Shown: positions 13,449 to 20,728 of the stretch, piece after piece
Position numbering within the stretch: position 1 is the stretch's first letter
Layout of the letters: every line of letters begins with the position of its first letter
Origin: Holophagales bacterium
GTDB lineage: Bacteria; Acidobacteriota; Thermoanaerobaculia; Multivoradales; Multivoraceae
Direction: 5' to 3'
Assembly: GCA_009837885.1 (NCBI GenBank)
Contig: VXSP01000037.1
Coordinates: forward strand, 1 to 50,839
Length of the DNA stretch: 50,839 bases
The notes under the pieces: generated by a model
Database searches by the model: none
Told to the model about the DNA's origin: nothing
Seen by the model: only the letters and a program-made list of their open reading frames with translations
Made by a program: the position numbers and the translations under genes

Positions 13449-14647
13449 CGCCGACGCAGCCTTCGCCGAGGATCCCCTTCGTCGACCTGGCCACCCAGTC
13501 GAGGCGGCTCCGGCCGGAGATCGACCGCCGGATCGGCGAGGTCCTCGACCACGGCCGCTACGTGATGGGCCCCGAGGTCGGTGAGCTGGAGAAAGAGCTG
13601 GGCCGATGGGGCGGCGGCGCCTCCGCGGTGGCGGTCTCGAGCGGCTCGGACGCCCTGCTGATCGCCCTGCTTGCGCTCGGCGTCGGCGGTGGCGGGAACC
13701 AGCGCGACGCCGTCTTCGTGCCGACCTTCACCTTCACCGCGACGGCGGAGGTGGTCCTGCTCGCGGGCGCCGTGCCCGTCTTCGTCGACGTGCGGGAAGA
13801 GGACTTCCTGATCGACCTCGAGTCGCTCGACCGGGAGTACGAAGCCGTGCGGGCGGCCGGCGTCGCCACGCCGAAAGCCGTGATTCCGGTGGACCTGTTC
13901 GGCCTGCCGGTGGCCGAGCAACCGCTGGCGGAGTGGGCGGCCGCCAGAGAGCTCGAAGTGATCGCCGACGCGGCCCAGAGCTTCGGCGCGAGCCGCGACG
14001 GCAGTCCGGTCGGTTCACTGGCGCCGATCACGACGACCAGCTTCTACCCCGCCAAGCCCCTCGGCTGCTACGGCGACGGCGGCGCCGTGCTCTGCACGGA
14101 GCCGGAGCCCGCGGCGGTCGTCCGCTCCATCCGCGAGCACGGCCAGAGCGCCGACCGCTACGACATCGTTCGGCTCGGCGTGAACGGCCGCCTGGACAGC
14201 CTCCAGGCCGCCGTGCTGCTGGCGAAGCTGACCGTCTTCGAGCAGGAGCTGGCCGCGCGGCGGGCCGTCGCGGCCGGCTACGGCGAGCGGTTGCGGGCGG
14301 TCTCATCCTCGACGGCGACGCCCTGGCGGGTGTCGACGCCGGAGACCGACGCCGGTGTCGAGTCGAGCTGGGCCCAGTACACGCTCCGCGTCGACGACGC
14401 AGCCGGCCGGCCGTCGGCCGACACGAGGGACGCCCTGCGCGCGCACCTCGACCGCGCCGGCATTCCCACCGCCGTCTACTACCCGCGCCCCATGCACCTG
14501 CAGCCGGCTTACGAGAGCTACGGCCTCGGCGCCGGCTCGCTGCCGGTCAGCGAGAGCCTGGCCGACCGCGTGGTCAGCCTGCCGATGCACCCGTACCTCG
14601 ACCAGGGCGCGCTGGACCGCATCTGCGAGCGGATCGCGAACCCCTGA
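13445..14647 (+). CDS. DegT/DnrJ/EryC1/StrS-family PLP aminotransferase
   Basis: A 400-residue sugar-aminotransferase-type protein. It shows IPFVDLATQSRRLRPEID at the N-terminus, SSGSDALLIALLAL for cofactor phosphate, the PLP-ring Asp-Ala in IADAAQSFGA, and the Schiff-base lysine in FYPAKPLGCYGDGG (about residue 204). Members usually aminate keto-sugar nucleotides for lipopolysaccharide, glycoprotein or antibiotic sugars. No sugar-nucleotide neighbours are present here, so the substrate is open. It overlaps mutY by 4 nt, an unusual pairing. Confidence 0.9.
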   Translation: MTPTQPSPRIPFVDLATQSRRLRPEIDRRIGEVLDHGRYVMGPEVGELEKELGRWGGGASAVAVSSGSDALLIALLALGVGGGGNQRDAVFVPTFTFTATAEVVLLAGAVPVFVDVREEDFLIDLESLDREYEAVRAAGVATPKAVIPVDLFGLPVAEQPLAEWAAARELEVIADAAQSFGASRDGSPVGSLAPITTTSFYPAKPLGCYGDGGAVLCTEPEPAAVVRSIREHGQSADRYDIVRLGVNGRLDSLQAAVLLAKLTVFEQELAARRAVAAGYGERLRAVSSSTATPWRVSTPETDAGVESSWAQYTLRVDDAAGRPSADTRDALRAHLDRAGIPTAVYYPRPMHLQPAYESYGLGAGSLPVSESLADRVVSLPMHPYLDQGALDRICERIANP

Positions 14648-14651
14648 GACG

Positions 14652-15938
14652 GTGGGCTCGCCCGGGCTCGAGAGCGGCCGCCTGCTGCCGGAGATTCTGA
14701 TCCGGCCGCCGGGGCCCCGGGCCCGGGCCATGGCCGGGCGCCTGGAGACGTCCGAGGCTCCGGGCATCAACACCCTCGTGGCCGGAACGACGGCGATGCT
14801 CTGGGCCGAGGCCCGGGGCAGCAACGTGGTCGACGTCGACGGCAACCGTTACGTCGACCTCACGGCCGGTTTCGGCGTCGCGGCCGTCGGCCACCGCCAC
14901 CCGGCCGTAGTCGCGGCCGTCAGGGAGCAGGCGGAACAGCTCGTCCACGGCCTGGGCGACGTCTACGCCCACCCTGCCCGCCTCGAGCTGGCCGAGCGCC
15001 TGTGTGCGCTCGCTCCGCTTCCCGCCCCTCGCGTCTACTTCGCCGTGTCCGGCGCGGATGCGGTGGAGGTCGCGCTCAAGACAGGCCGCCTGCACAGCGG
15101 CCGCCCGGGGGTTCTCGCGTTTGAACCCGCTTACCACGGGACCACCCTCGGAGCGCTCGCGGCCACCTCGAGGCCGGCCTTCCGCGAACCGTTCACCGAG
15201 CCCCTCGAAGAGCTCGTTCACCGTCTGCCGTACGGAGCTCCACCGGAGCAGATTCGGGAGATCCTCGAGAGGCAACCGGACATCGGGACCTGCCTCGTCG
15301 AGCCGATCACAGGCCGCGAGGCGACCCGCTGGCCGCCGCCCGGCTGGCTGGCAGCTCTCGGCGAGCTATGCCGCCGTCACGATGTCGTGTTGGCAGTGGA
15401 CGAGATCTTCACCGGCTTCGGCCGCTGCGGCGCCTGGTTCGTGTGCCGCGAAGCGGGCCTCGAGCCGGACCTCGTCTGCTGCGGCAAAGCCCTCGGCGGC
15501 GGCCTGCCGATCGCCGCCGTTCTCGGCAGGAAGGAAGTCATGGACGCCTGGCGAAGCGACGGCGAAGCCCGCCACACCGCCACCTTCGTTGCCCACCCCC
15601 TCGCCTGCGCCGCGGCCCTCGCCACTCTGGACGTAATCGAGACCGAAGATCTCATAGGCCGCGCCCGCACTCTGGGCCACCGCTTCGGCCAGGCCCTCGA
15701 ACCCCTCAGAAACCACCCCGGAGTCACCGACATCCGCGGCCAGGGCCTCCTCCGAGCCGTCCAACTCGACGCCCCCACCCGCGCCCGCACCCTCAGCACC
15801 GACCTCCTCCACCGAGGCCTAATCGCCCTGGCCGGCGGCGCCTCCGGCACCGTCCTCCAGCTCTCCCCGCCCCTCGTCATCACCGAACAGCAACTCGACC
15901 ACGCTGCAGCGGTCCTGCACGAAGTCCTCGCCGACTGA
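14652..15938 (+). CDS. Class III PLP aminotransferase
   Basis: A 428-residue fold-type I enzyme related to 4-aminobutyrate and acetylornithine aminotransferases. Key sites: FAVSGADAVEVALKTGR (cofactor phosphate), AYHGTTLGALAATSR, VDEIFTGFGRCG (PLP Asp, about residue 250), and the Schiff-base lysine in CCGKALGGGLPIAAVLG (about 279). I use the GTG at 14652 because the stretch LLPEILIRPPGPRARAM fits the family N-terminus; an ATG lies at 14730. The amino donor and acceptor cannot be read. It starts 4 nt after the DegT-type gene and is probably in its operon. A repeat copy follows its 3' end. Confidence 0.9.
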   Translation: MGSPGLESGRLLPEILIRPPGPRARAMAGRLETSEAPGINTLVAGTTAMLWAEARGSNVVDVDGNRYVDLTAGFGVAAVGHRHPAVVAAVREQAEQLVHGLGDVYAHPARLELAERLCALAPLPAPRVYFAVSGADAVEVALKTGRLHSGRPGVLAFEPAYHGTTLGALAATSRPAFREPFTEPLEELVHRLPYGAPPEQIREILERQPDIGTCLVEPITGREATRWPPPGWLAALGELCRRHDVVLAVDEIFTGFGRCGAWFVCREAGLEPDLVCCGKALGGGLPIAAVLGRKEVMDAWRSDGEARHTATFVAHPLACAAALATLDVIETEDLIGRARTLGHRFGQALEPLRNHPGVTDIRGQGLLRAVQLDAPTRARTLSTDLLHRGLIALAGGASGTVLQLSPPLVITEQQLDHAAAVLHEVLAD

Positions 15939-16021
15939 CTCTGGATTCCCCTAGTTCCGCCTACGCGGCCTATCCCCGAAGCCCGCGCGACGGCGCCAGC
16001 CACCGAGAGAGTCCAGCCCGT

Positions 16022-16185
16022 GGAGGTGCGGGGGGAGGGTCCCCAGCGGGCTGGAGGCAAGTGTCTCCCGAGATCGTCACATTTGACCGACGACCCACCG
16101 CAGCGCAGCCGACCGAAGCGAGCGCTGACTTCTCATCCACCAAGAGAGCGCGAGCGGCCGATGGGGACCCTCCCCCCGCACCTCC
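16022..16185 (-). repeat. Long palindromic repeat family 1, copy A
   Basis: A perfect 24-bp inverted repeat (16022-16045 with 16162-16185; outer end GGAGGTGCG, inner end GGGTCCCCA) encloses the family core, here in the opposite orientation to the other copies. The core has AGCGCTCGCTTCGGTCGG and ACGATCTCGGGAGACACTTG on the minus strand. It fills most of the 260-nt gap between two convergent genes (class III aminotransferase and recR). No ORF or T-run is visible. Confidence 0.85.
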
Positions 16186-16199
16186 GCGGGCGGCCGAAC

Positions 16200-16787
16200 T
16201 CAGAGATCGCGGCGGCCCGCAAGCGAGCGGGCGAGGGTGACCTGGTCGGCGTAGTCGATGTCGCCGCCGACGGGGAGGCCGAAGGCGAGGCGGGTGACTC
16301 GGACGCCTCGGCGGTTGAGGAGGTTGGCGAGGTAGAGGGCGGTGGCTTCGCCTTCGACGTTGGGGTTCATGGCGAGGATCGCCTCTTCGACCCCTTCGAG
16401 GCGGTCGAGGAGAGAGGCGACCGTGAGTTCGTCCGGGCCGACGCCGCGTTGCGGGGACAGGGAGCCGAGCAGGGCGTGGTAGAGGCCGTGGAACTCGCCG
16501 GTGCGCTCGATCGGCTCGATGTTGAAGGGCTCCTCGACGACGCAGAGCTTCGTCTTGTCGCGTTGCGGATCGCTGCAGATGGAGCATGGATCCACCGCCG
16601 TGATCTGGTGACAGGTCGAGCAGTGGATCATGCGGTCCTTGACGTCGATGACCGCCTGCGCGAGGGCTTCGGCGCGGGACCGGTCGGCGCGGAGGAGATG
16701 GTGGGCCAGCCGTCGCGCCGTCTTCGGACCGATGCCCGGGAGGCGCGAGAGCTCCTCGACCAGGTTCGACAGCGGATCGGCCGGCAT
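16200..16787 (-). CDS. recR: Recombination mediator RecR
   Basis: A 195-residue DNA-repair protein of normal length that works with RecF and RecO at gaps. The N-terminal helix-hairpin-helix (RLPGIGPKTARRLAHHLL) is followed by a C4 zinc finger (CSTCHQITAVDPCSIC, about residues 56-71) and a TOPRIM domain starting LCVVEEP. It sits at the end of the SRP RNA-dnaX-ybaB-recR set. Its ATG lies in the second unit of a 20-bp duplication and overlaps the stop of a 6-codon ORF (TGATG). Confidence 0.96.
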   Translation of the reverse strand: MPADPLSNLVEELSRLPGIGPKTARRLAHHLLRADRSRAEALAQAVIDVKDRMIHCSTCHQITAVDPCSICSDPQRDKTKLCVVEEPFNIEPIERTGEFHGLYHALLGSLSPQRGVGPDELTVASLLDRLEGVEEAILAMNPNVEGEATALYLANLLNRRGVRVTRLAFGLPVGGDIDYADQVTLARSLAGRRDL

Positions 16788-16807
16788 CAGGTGAGGTCTG
16801 CCGGCAT
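16787..16807 (-). CDS. Six-codon relay ORF between ybaB and recR
   Basis: Encodes MPADLT. Its ATG overlaps the ybaB stop as TGATG, and its own stop overlaps the recR ATG as TGATG. RecR itself begins MPADPLSN. The arrangement results from a 20-bp tandem duplication: CCGGCATCAGGT occurs at 16781 and 16801. A ribosome finishing ybaB could restart here and then at recR. Whether it is translated is inference; the peptide itself is unlikely to matter. Confidence 0.4.
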   Translation of the reverse strand: MPADLT

Positions 16808-17100
16808 CAGGTCAGGCCGGGAATGCCGCCGGCCATGTTGCCGATCCGTTGCCCCACGAACTCGTTCACCTTGCGTCCCGCTTCGTTCACCGCGGCCTGA
16901 ACCAGGTCCTGGACCATCGCCGGATCCTCCGGATCGAGGACCTCGGGGTCGATCTGGACCGCGAGGACCTCCTTCTCGCCGTTCATCCGCACTTCGACCA
17001 TGCCGCCGCCGACACTGGCGCTGAACTCGGCGGTCGCCAGGTCGCGCCGCATCTGCTCCTGCATCTGCTGGGCCTGCCGCATCAGCTTCTGGATGTTCAT
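16807..17100 (-). CDS. ybaB: YbaB/EbfC-family nucleoid-associated protein
   Basis: A 97-residue small dimeric DNA-binding protein. The N-terminus has the amphipathic MNIQKLMRQAQQMQEQM helix, followed by VGGGMVEVRMNGEKEVLAVQIDPEVL and a C-terminal helix (DLVQAAVNEAGRKVNEF), matching the family throughout. It binds DNA with low specificity and is almost always encoded between dnaX and recR, as here. It lies 32 nt downstream of dnaX. Confidence 0.94.
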   Translation of the reverse strand: MNIQKLMRQAQQMQEQMRRDLATAEFSASVGGGMVEVRMNGEKEVLAVQIDPEVLDPEDPAMVQDLVQAAVNEAGRKVNEFVGQRIGNMAGGIPGLT

Positions 17101-17132
17101 TCGTCGCTGTTCCTATGCTCGGTTGTGGGTTT

Positions 17133-18845
17133 TCACGGGGTCTTGGGCCGGACGTCGAGTACGCGGCCGCCGAAGACGTCGAGCACGGCGCGGACGCCGG
17201 GATCGGCCTCGGCGGCCCTTCGCGCTTCGTTGCCGGGGCCGGCCGCGCGCCGGGCGGGCCTGCGCCCGGATGCCGGCGGGCCCGGTTCGCGGCGCGGCTC
17301 CGTGCTTTGGGGAGGCGGCGTGCTTTCGGGAGGCGGTGCCGGGGTACCCGGCGACTGTGGAGCCGTTCCTCCCGGGACCGCGGGCGTCACCTTCCAGGCG
17401 GCGTCCGGTCCGAGTGTCGCACGCACGGCATCTTCGAGTTGAGCGGTGCGGGCTTCGTCACGAAGCTCCCGCTGGAGTTCCGGACCGGCCTCGACGACGA
17501 GGGTGCTACCGCGCACTTCGAGGCGCGCGTGGTGGAAGTCGAGCAGTCCCGCCAGGAGGGGACTCTCGCTCTCGAGTCGCTTGACGACCGGAGCGGCGTC
17601 GCCAGGGGGTGATGCCGCGGCAGGGGTCTCTGCCGGGTCGCGGCGCGGTGTCGGGGCTTCGGTTCGGGCGTCCGGCGGCCCGGCGCCCTGGAGTTCCGCG
17701 CCCGCGGGGAGACCGGCCGCCAGCCGCTCGATCCGCACCAGCCTTGGGAGTTCCGCGGCCCTCAGGAGAGCGACTTCCAGGGCGAGGCCGGGAGCGTCGG
17801 CGCGCCGGACGACCGTCTCGCTGCTGAGCAGGAGATGCAGGAGCCTGAGCAGGTTCTCGTAGCCCGCGGTTGCCGCGGTTTCCTGGAGGTCCGCTGCCGC
17901 TTCGGCGGGCAGGTCGAGCAGCTCCGGGTCGAGACCCTGAGCGAGATGCAGCGCGCTGCGCAGGTAGCCGAGGAAGTGGGTGAACACCTGCCTTGGGTCG
18001 CTGCCTCCGTCCTCGACCTCGCGGATCGTCGTCGACACGCGCACGCCGTCGCCGGCGAGGACCGCCTCGAGCAGGGCGGCGAGCAGCGCCGCGTCGATGC
18101 CGCCGAGCAGGCGCCCGACATCCTCGTCGGCCAGCTTGCCGTTGCCGAAGGTCGCGAGCTGGTCGAGCAGCGCGACCGCGTCCCGGACGCTGCCCTCGGA
18201 GGCGCGGGCGATCAGGCGCAGGGCGGGGCCGCCGGCTTCGAGGTCCTCGGCCTCGCAGATGCGTCGAAGGTGGGCGACCATGGCCTCGGGCGGCACGCGC
18301 CGGAAGTGGAACTCCTGGCAGCGGGACAGAACGGTCGCGGGTACCTTCTCGATCTCGGTCGTCGCGAAGATGAAGGTCAGGTGGGCCGGCGGTTCCTCGA
18401 CGATCTTGAGCAGCGCATCGAAGGCCGAGCCGGAGAGCCGGTGGATCTCGTCCAGGACGACGACCTTGTAGCGGTCACGGGCGGGTCCGTACCTCAGGCT
18501 CTCGGTCAGGTCGCGGACCTGCTCCACCTTCGAGTAGGTGGCGGCGTCGATCTCGATCACGTCGAGATCGCCCGCTTCCCGGATCTCGGTGCAGACCAGG
18601 CAGGTGTCGCACGGTTCGGACACCGGCCCCTGGGCGGAGCCGTCGGCGCCAAGGCAGTTCAGGGCCTTGGCGAGGACCCGCGCGGCCGTTGTCTTGCCGA
18701 CGCCGCGGATGCCGGAGAACAGGTAGGCCTGCGCGATGCGGCCGTCCCGCAAGGCGTTGCGCAGGGCGGTGACGATCGCCTCCTGGCCGACCAGGTCGGC
18801 GAACGTCTGAGGCCGCCACTTGCGGGCCAGGGCCTGGTAGGTCAT
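17133..18845 (-). CDS. dnaX: DNA polymerase III subunits gamma/tau
   Basis: A 570-residue clamp-loader ATPase. The N-terminus has the standard TYQALARKWRPQTFADLVGQ. Walker A is GIRGVGKTTAARVLAKAL (about residue 45), followed by a zinc module (CNCLG...CDTCLVC) and Walker B with the sensor region VVLDEIHRLS. After about residue 370 the tail is Pro/Ala-rich and low in complexity, with one folded block in between (LLAGLLDFHHARLEVRGSTLVVEAG). I see no A-rich slippery heptamer for gamma production. The SRP RNA gene is immediately upstream on the same strand. Confidence 0.95.
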   Translation of the reverse strand: MTYQALARKWRPQTFADLVGQEAIVTALRNALRDGRIAQAYLFSGIRGVGKTTAARVLAKALNCLGADGSAQGPVSEPCDTCLVCTEIREAGDLDVIEIDAATYSKVEQVRDLTESLRYGPARDRYKVVVLDEIHRLSGSAFDALLKIVEEPPAHLTFIFATTEIEKVPATVLSRCQEFHFRRVPPEAMVAHLRRICEAEDLEAGGPALRLIARASEGSVRDAVALLDQLATFGNGKLADEDVGRLLGGIDAALLAALLEAVLAGDGVRVSTTIREVEDGGSDPRQVFTHFLGYLRSALHLAQGLDPELLDLPAEAAADLQETAATAGYENLLRLLHLLLSSETVVRRADAPGLALEVALLRAAELPRLVRIERLAAGLPAGAELQGAGPPDARTEAPTPRRDPAETPAAASPPGDAAPVVKRLESESPLLAGLLDFHHARLEVRGSTLVVEAGPELQRELRDEARTAQLEDAVRATLGPDAAWKVTPAVPGGTAPQSPGTPAPPPESTPPPQSTEPRREPGPPASGRRPARRAAGPGNEARRAAEADPGVRAVLDVFGGRVLDVRPKTP

Positions 18846-18870
18846 GGCCTGAACAGGGCGGCTGGTTGAG

Positions 18871-18992
18871 AAGTCACTGAAGGGTTCCGGCTGAACTGCG
18901 CCCTCGAAACGAACACCCTATCGCTGCTCCCTTCCGGGCCTGACGAGGTTCGGGGCCGTTCGATTCACAGGGCCCGAACCCTTCGGTCACTT
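18871..18992 (-). ncRNA. ffs: Signal recognition particle RNA (small bacterial 4.5S type)
   Basis: The minus strand contains the conserved apical domain CAGGCCCGGAAGGGAGCAGC with its GGAA tetraloop, the Ffh-binding site. The flanks pair: GAAGGGTTCGG on the 5' side with CCGGAACCCTTC on the 3' side, extended by GTGAC/GTCAC-like pairing, giving a single rod of about 120 nt without an Alu domain. The exact ends are uncertain by a few bases. It lies upstream of dnaX, a position seen in many bacteria. Confidence 0.92.
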
Positions 18993-19041
18993 CTCGATCC
19001 CGAGCCTGTTCACCGCCGCGGGAAGCGTAGGGATCGTACCA

Positions 19042-19541
19042 GTGAATCTCGTCCGGGGGACTGTTAGCGTGAGCGGCTTGGATGATCGGAGCGCCATGGA
19101 GCTGGCTCTCGACGAGGCCCGGCTGGCCGCGAGCGCCGGAGAGGTTCCGGTGGGAGCCGTCGTGGTGCGCGACGGCGTGGTCGTCGGCCGCGGCCACAAC
19201 CGAAGGGAGAGCTGGGGAGACCCGCTGGCGCACGCCGAGATGATCGCCCTGGCGGAGGCGGCGGCCGGGCAGGAGGGCTGGCGGCTGAACGGCTGCTCGG
19301 TGTACGTGACTCTCGAGCCCTGCGCCATGTGCGCCGGGGCGATGGTCAACGCCCGTGTGGACCGCCTCGTGTTCGGGGCAGCGGATCCGAAGGGTGGTTT
19401 CTGCGGCTCGCTCGGGAACGTCGTTCGCGAACCAGGACTGAATCACCAAATCACGGTATGCTCCGGCGTCCTGGCGGAGGAGAGCTCAGCTTTGTTGCGC
19501 GCGTTCTTCCGGGGTCTACGGTCGAGCGGGCTTTCGATTGA

Positions 19542-19551
<10 letters not shown>
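19042..19551 (+). CDS. tadA: tRNA-specific adenosine deaminase
   Basis: A zinc deaminase that converts A34 to inosine in tRNA-Arg(ACG). Zinc ligands are visible in HAEMIAL (about residue 64; the Glu is the proton shuttle) and PCAMCAGAMV (about 93-102). The track start is GTG 19042 (169 aa); a GTG at 19072 or the ATG at 19099 would remove 10 or 19 residues that are not conserved in the family. The coding end runs 10 nt into the first tRNA-Ser gene: the TGA at 19549-19551 lies in its acceptor stem and following bases. Confidence 0.93.
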
Positions 19552-19631
<80 letters not shown>

Positions 19632-19678
19632 TGACCAGGGCGGCGGAGGACGAGATGCGCCGGGCTGCCCGCAAACGG

Positions 19679-19768
19679 GGAGAGGTGCCAGAGTGGTCGA
19701 ATGGGGCGGTCTCGAAAACCGTTGATCGTTTACGCGATCCGTGGGTTCGAATCCCACCCTCTCCGCCA
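19679..19768 (+). tRNA. tRNA-Ser (anticodon CGA)
   Basis: Acceptor GGAGAGG and CCTCTCC, discriminator G and encoded CCA (19766-19768). The anticodon loop is CTCGAAA with anticodon CGA, reading UCG. The variable arm pairs GATCG with CGATC. The 3' part from the variable arm onward is duplicated 84 bp downstream. It lies 47 nt after tRNA-Ser(GGA). Confidence 0.97.
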
Positions 19769-19784
19769 TTCCGTTACGGCCGCC

Positions 19785-19877
19785 GGGCGGTCTCACGAAC
19801 TCCCATGGATCGTTTACGCGATCCGTGGGTTCGAATCCCACCCTCTCCGCCATTCCGCTGCGGCCGCCGGGCGGTCT
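19785..19877 (+). pseudogene. Degenerate tandem copies of the tRNA-Ser(CGA) 3' part
   Basis: Bases 19808-19852 repeat the variable arm, T-arm, 3' acceptor strand and CCA of tRNA-Ser(CGA) without change. The repeat continues past CCA through ATTCCG(T/C)T(A/G)CGGCCGCC with an 84-bp period. The 5' part of this copy (GGGCGGTCTCACGAACTCC) resembles a decayed anticodon arm but cannot fold. A third round starts at 19869 (GGGCGGTCT) and jumps directly to CTCTCCGCCA. None can form a tRNA. Confidence 0.8.
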
Positions 19878-19911
19878 GCTCTCCGCCACCAGCTTCAGGG
19901 AAGGAAGGAAC

Positions 19912-20046
19912 GTGAAGAGGACATACCAGCCGAACAATCGGCGTCGCAAGAAGAAGCACGGTTTCCGTCTACGGATGAGGACCAGGCACGGTCGCGCGAT
20001 CCTGTCGCGCCGCCGGCGCAAGGGCCGCAAGCGGCTGACGGTCTGA
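19912..20046 (+). CDS. rpmH: 50S ribosomal protein L34
   Basis: A 44-residue basic ribosomal protein that matches L34 throughout: [20 protein letters not shown], then [19 protein letters not shown]. The start is GTG with a strong ribosome site (GGAAGGAAGG) eight nt upstream. It heads the rpmH-rnpA-yidD-yidC-khpB block. Confidence 0.97.
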   Translation: MKRTYQPNNRRRKKKHGFRLRMRTRHGRAILSRRRRKGRKRLTV

Positions 20047-20048
20047 CG

Positions 20049-20468
20049 TTGAACCGATCGGGGAATCCCGTTCGCTCCCCCGGCTTCGAGCAGGGGGGCG
20101 GACGGATACGGTCGAGTGGCGACTACCGGCGGGTCTACCGCCGGGGGCGACGGCTGCACGGCCAGTTCGCGGTCTTCCACGTGCGCCGCAACGACGCGGG
20201 CCATGCGCGATTGGGACTCACCGCCGGCCGGCGGGTGGGCGGCGCGGTCGTGCGCAACCGGCTCCGCCGGCGGGTGCGCGAGCACTACCGTCAGGTCGTG
20301 GGGCGGGAGCGGCTACCGGCCGTGGACGTGGTCGTGCACCTGAAGCCGACCGCGGCCGCCGCGGACCGGCGGACGTTCTACCGTGAGCTGGACCGCCTGT
20401 TCGAGACCGTAGCAAAGCGGCGCGGCCCTGAGGGCAGGTCCCGCGAGCGCGTGAGGTCGAGGCGATGA
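20049..20468 (+). CDS. rnpA: Ribonuclease P protein component
   Basis: The protein cofactor of RNase P, which trims tRNA 5' ends. The signature RNRLRRRVREHYR (about residues 60-72) is the RNA-binding RNR motif; FAVFHVRRNDAGHARLGLTAGRRVGGAVV before it is the central cleft. The frame is open upstream as a shadow of rpmH, so the real start must lie near 20049, where a TTG follows the rpmH stop (139 residues, near the usual length). The end overlaps yidD by 4 nt (ATGA). Confidence 0.93.
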   Translation: MNRSGNPVRSPGFEQGGGRIRSSGDYRRVYRRGRRLHGQFAVFHVRRNDAGHARLGLTAGRRVGGAVVRNRLRRRVREHYRQVVGRERLPAVDVVVHLKPTAAAADRRTFYRELDRLFETVAKRRGPEGRSRERVRSRR

Positions 20469-20719
20469 ACCCACTGGCGCGGCTTGCCGTGGCGGCGCTC
20501 CGGGCGTACAAGCGCTGGCTTTCGCCGTTGCTCCCGCGGGCGTGCCGCTTCAGTCCGACCTGTTCCGAGTACGGTCAGCTTGCACTCAGGAGCCATGGTC
20601 TGATCTTGGGAACGTGGTTCGCGCTTGGCAGGCTCCTGCGCTGCCAGCCCCTGGGACGCGGCGGGATCGACCTGCCGCCGCCGGCGCGGAACGTGGAGCC
20701 CGGGGTCGCCAAGGGCTAA
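20465..20719 (+). CDS. yidD: Membrane protein insertion efficiency factor YidD
   Basis: An 84-residue protein with the family core LAVAALRAYKRWLSPLLPRACRFSPTCSEYGQLALRSHG, including the conserved cysteines of CRFSPTCSEY, and LLRCQPLGRGGIDLPP. YidD is membrane-associated and helps YidC insert proteins. Its place between rnpA and yidC is standard. A second, longer paralogue with its own membrane segment lies at 49195. Confidence 0.95.
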   Translation: MNPLARLAVAALRAYKRWLSPLLPRACRFSPTCSEYGQLALRSHGLILGTWFALGRLLRCQPLGRGGIDLPPPARNVEPGVAKG

Positions 20720-20728
20720 CTGAGACCG

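Noticed and set aside
12554..14647. A long frame joining the mutY region to the DegT-type aminotransferase
   Set aside because: Only the part from 13445 is real. The upstream portion is an out-of-frame shadow of mutY, and an ATGA overlap gives the true start.
17133..18845. Programmed frameshift in dnaX producing gamma
   Set aside because: No A- or T-rich slippery heptamer with a downstream stop in the -1 frame is visible in this GC-rich gene.
19701..20046. Protein frame running through the tRNA-Ser region into rnpA
   Set aside because: Its N-terminal part ([15 protein letters not shown] repeats) is translated tRNA sequence; the repeats in the peptide reflect the tRNA duplication.
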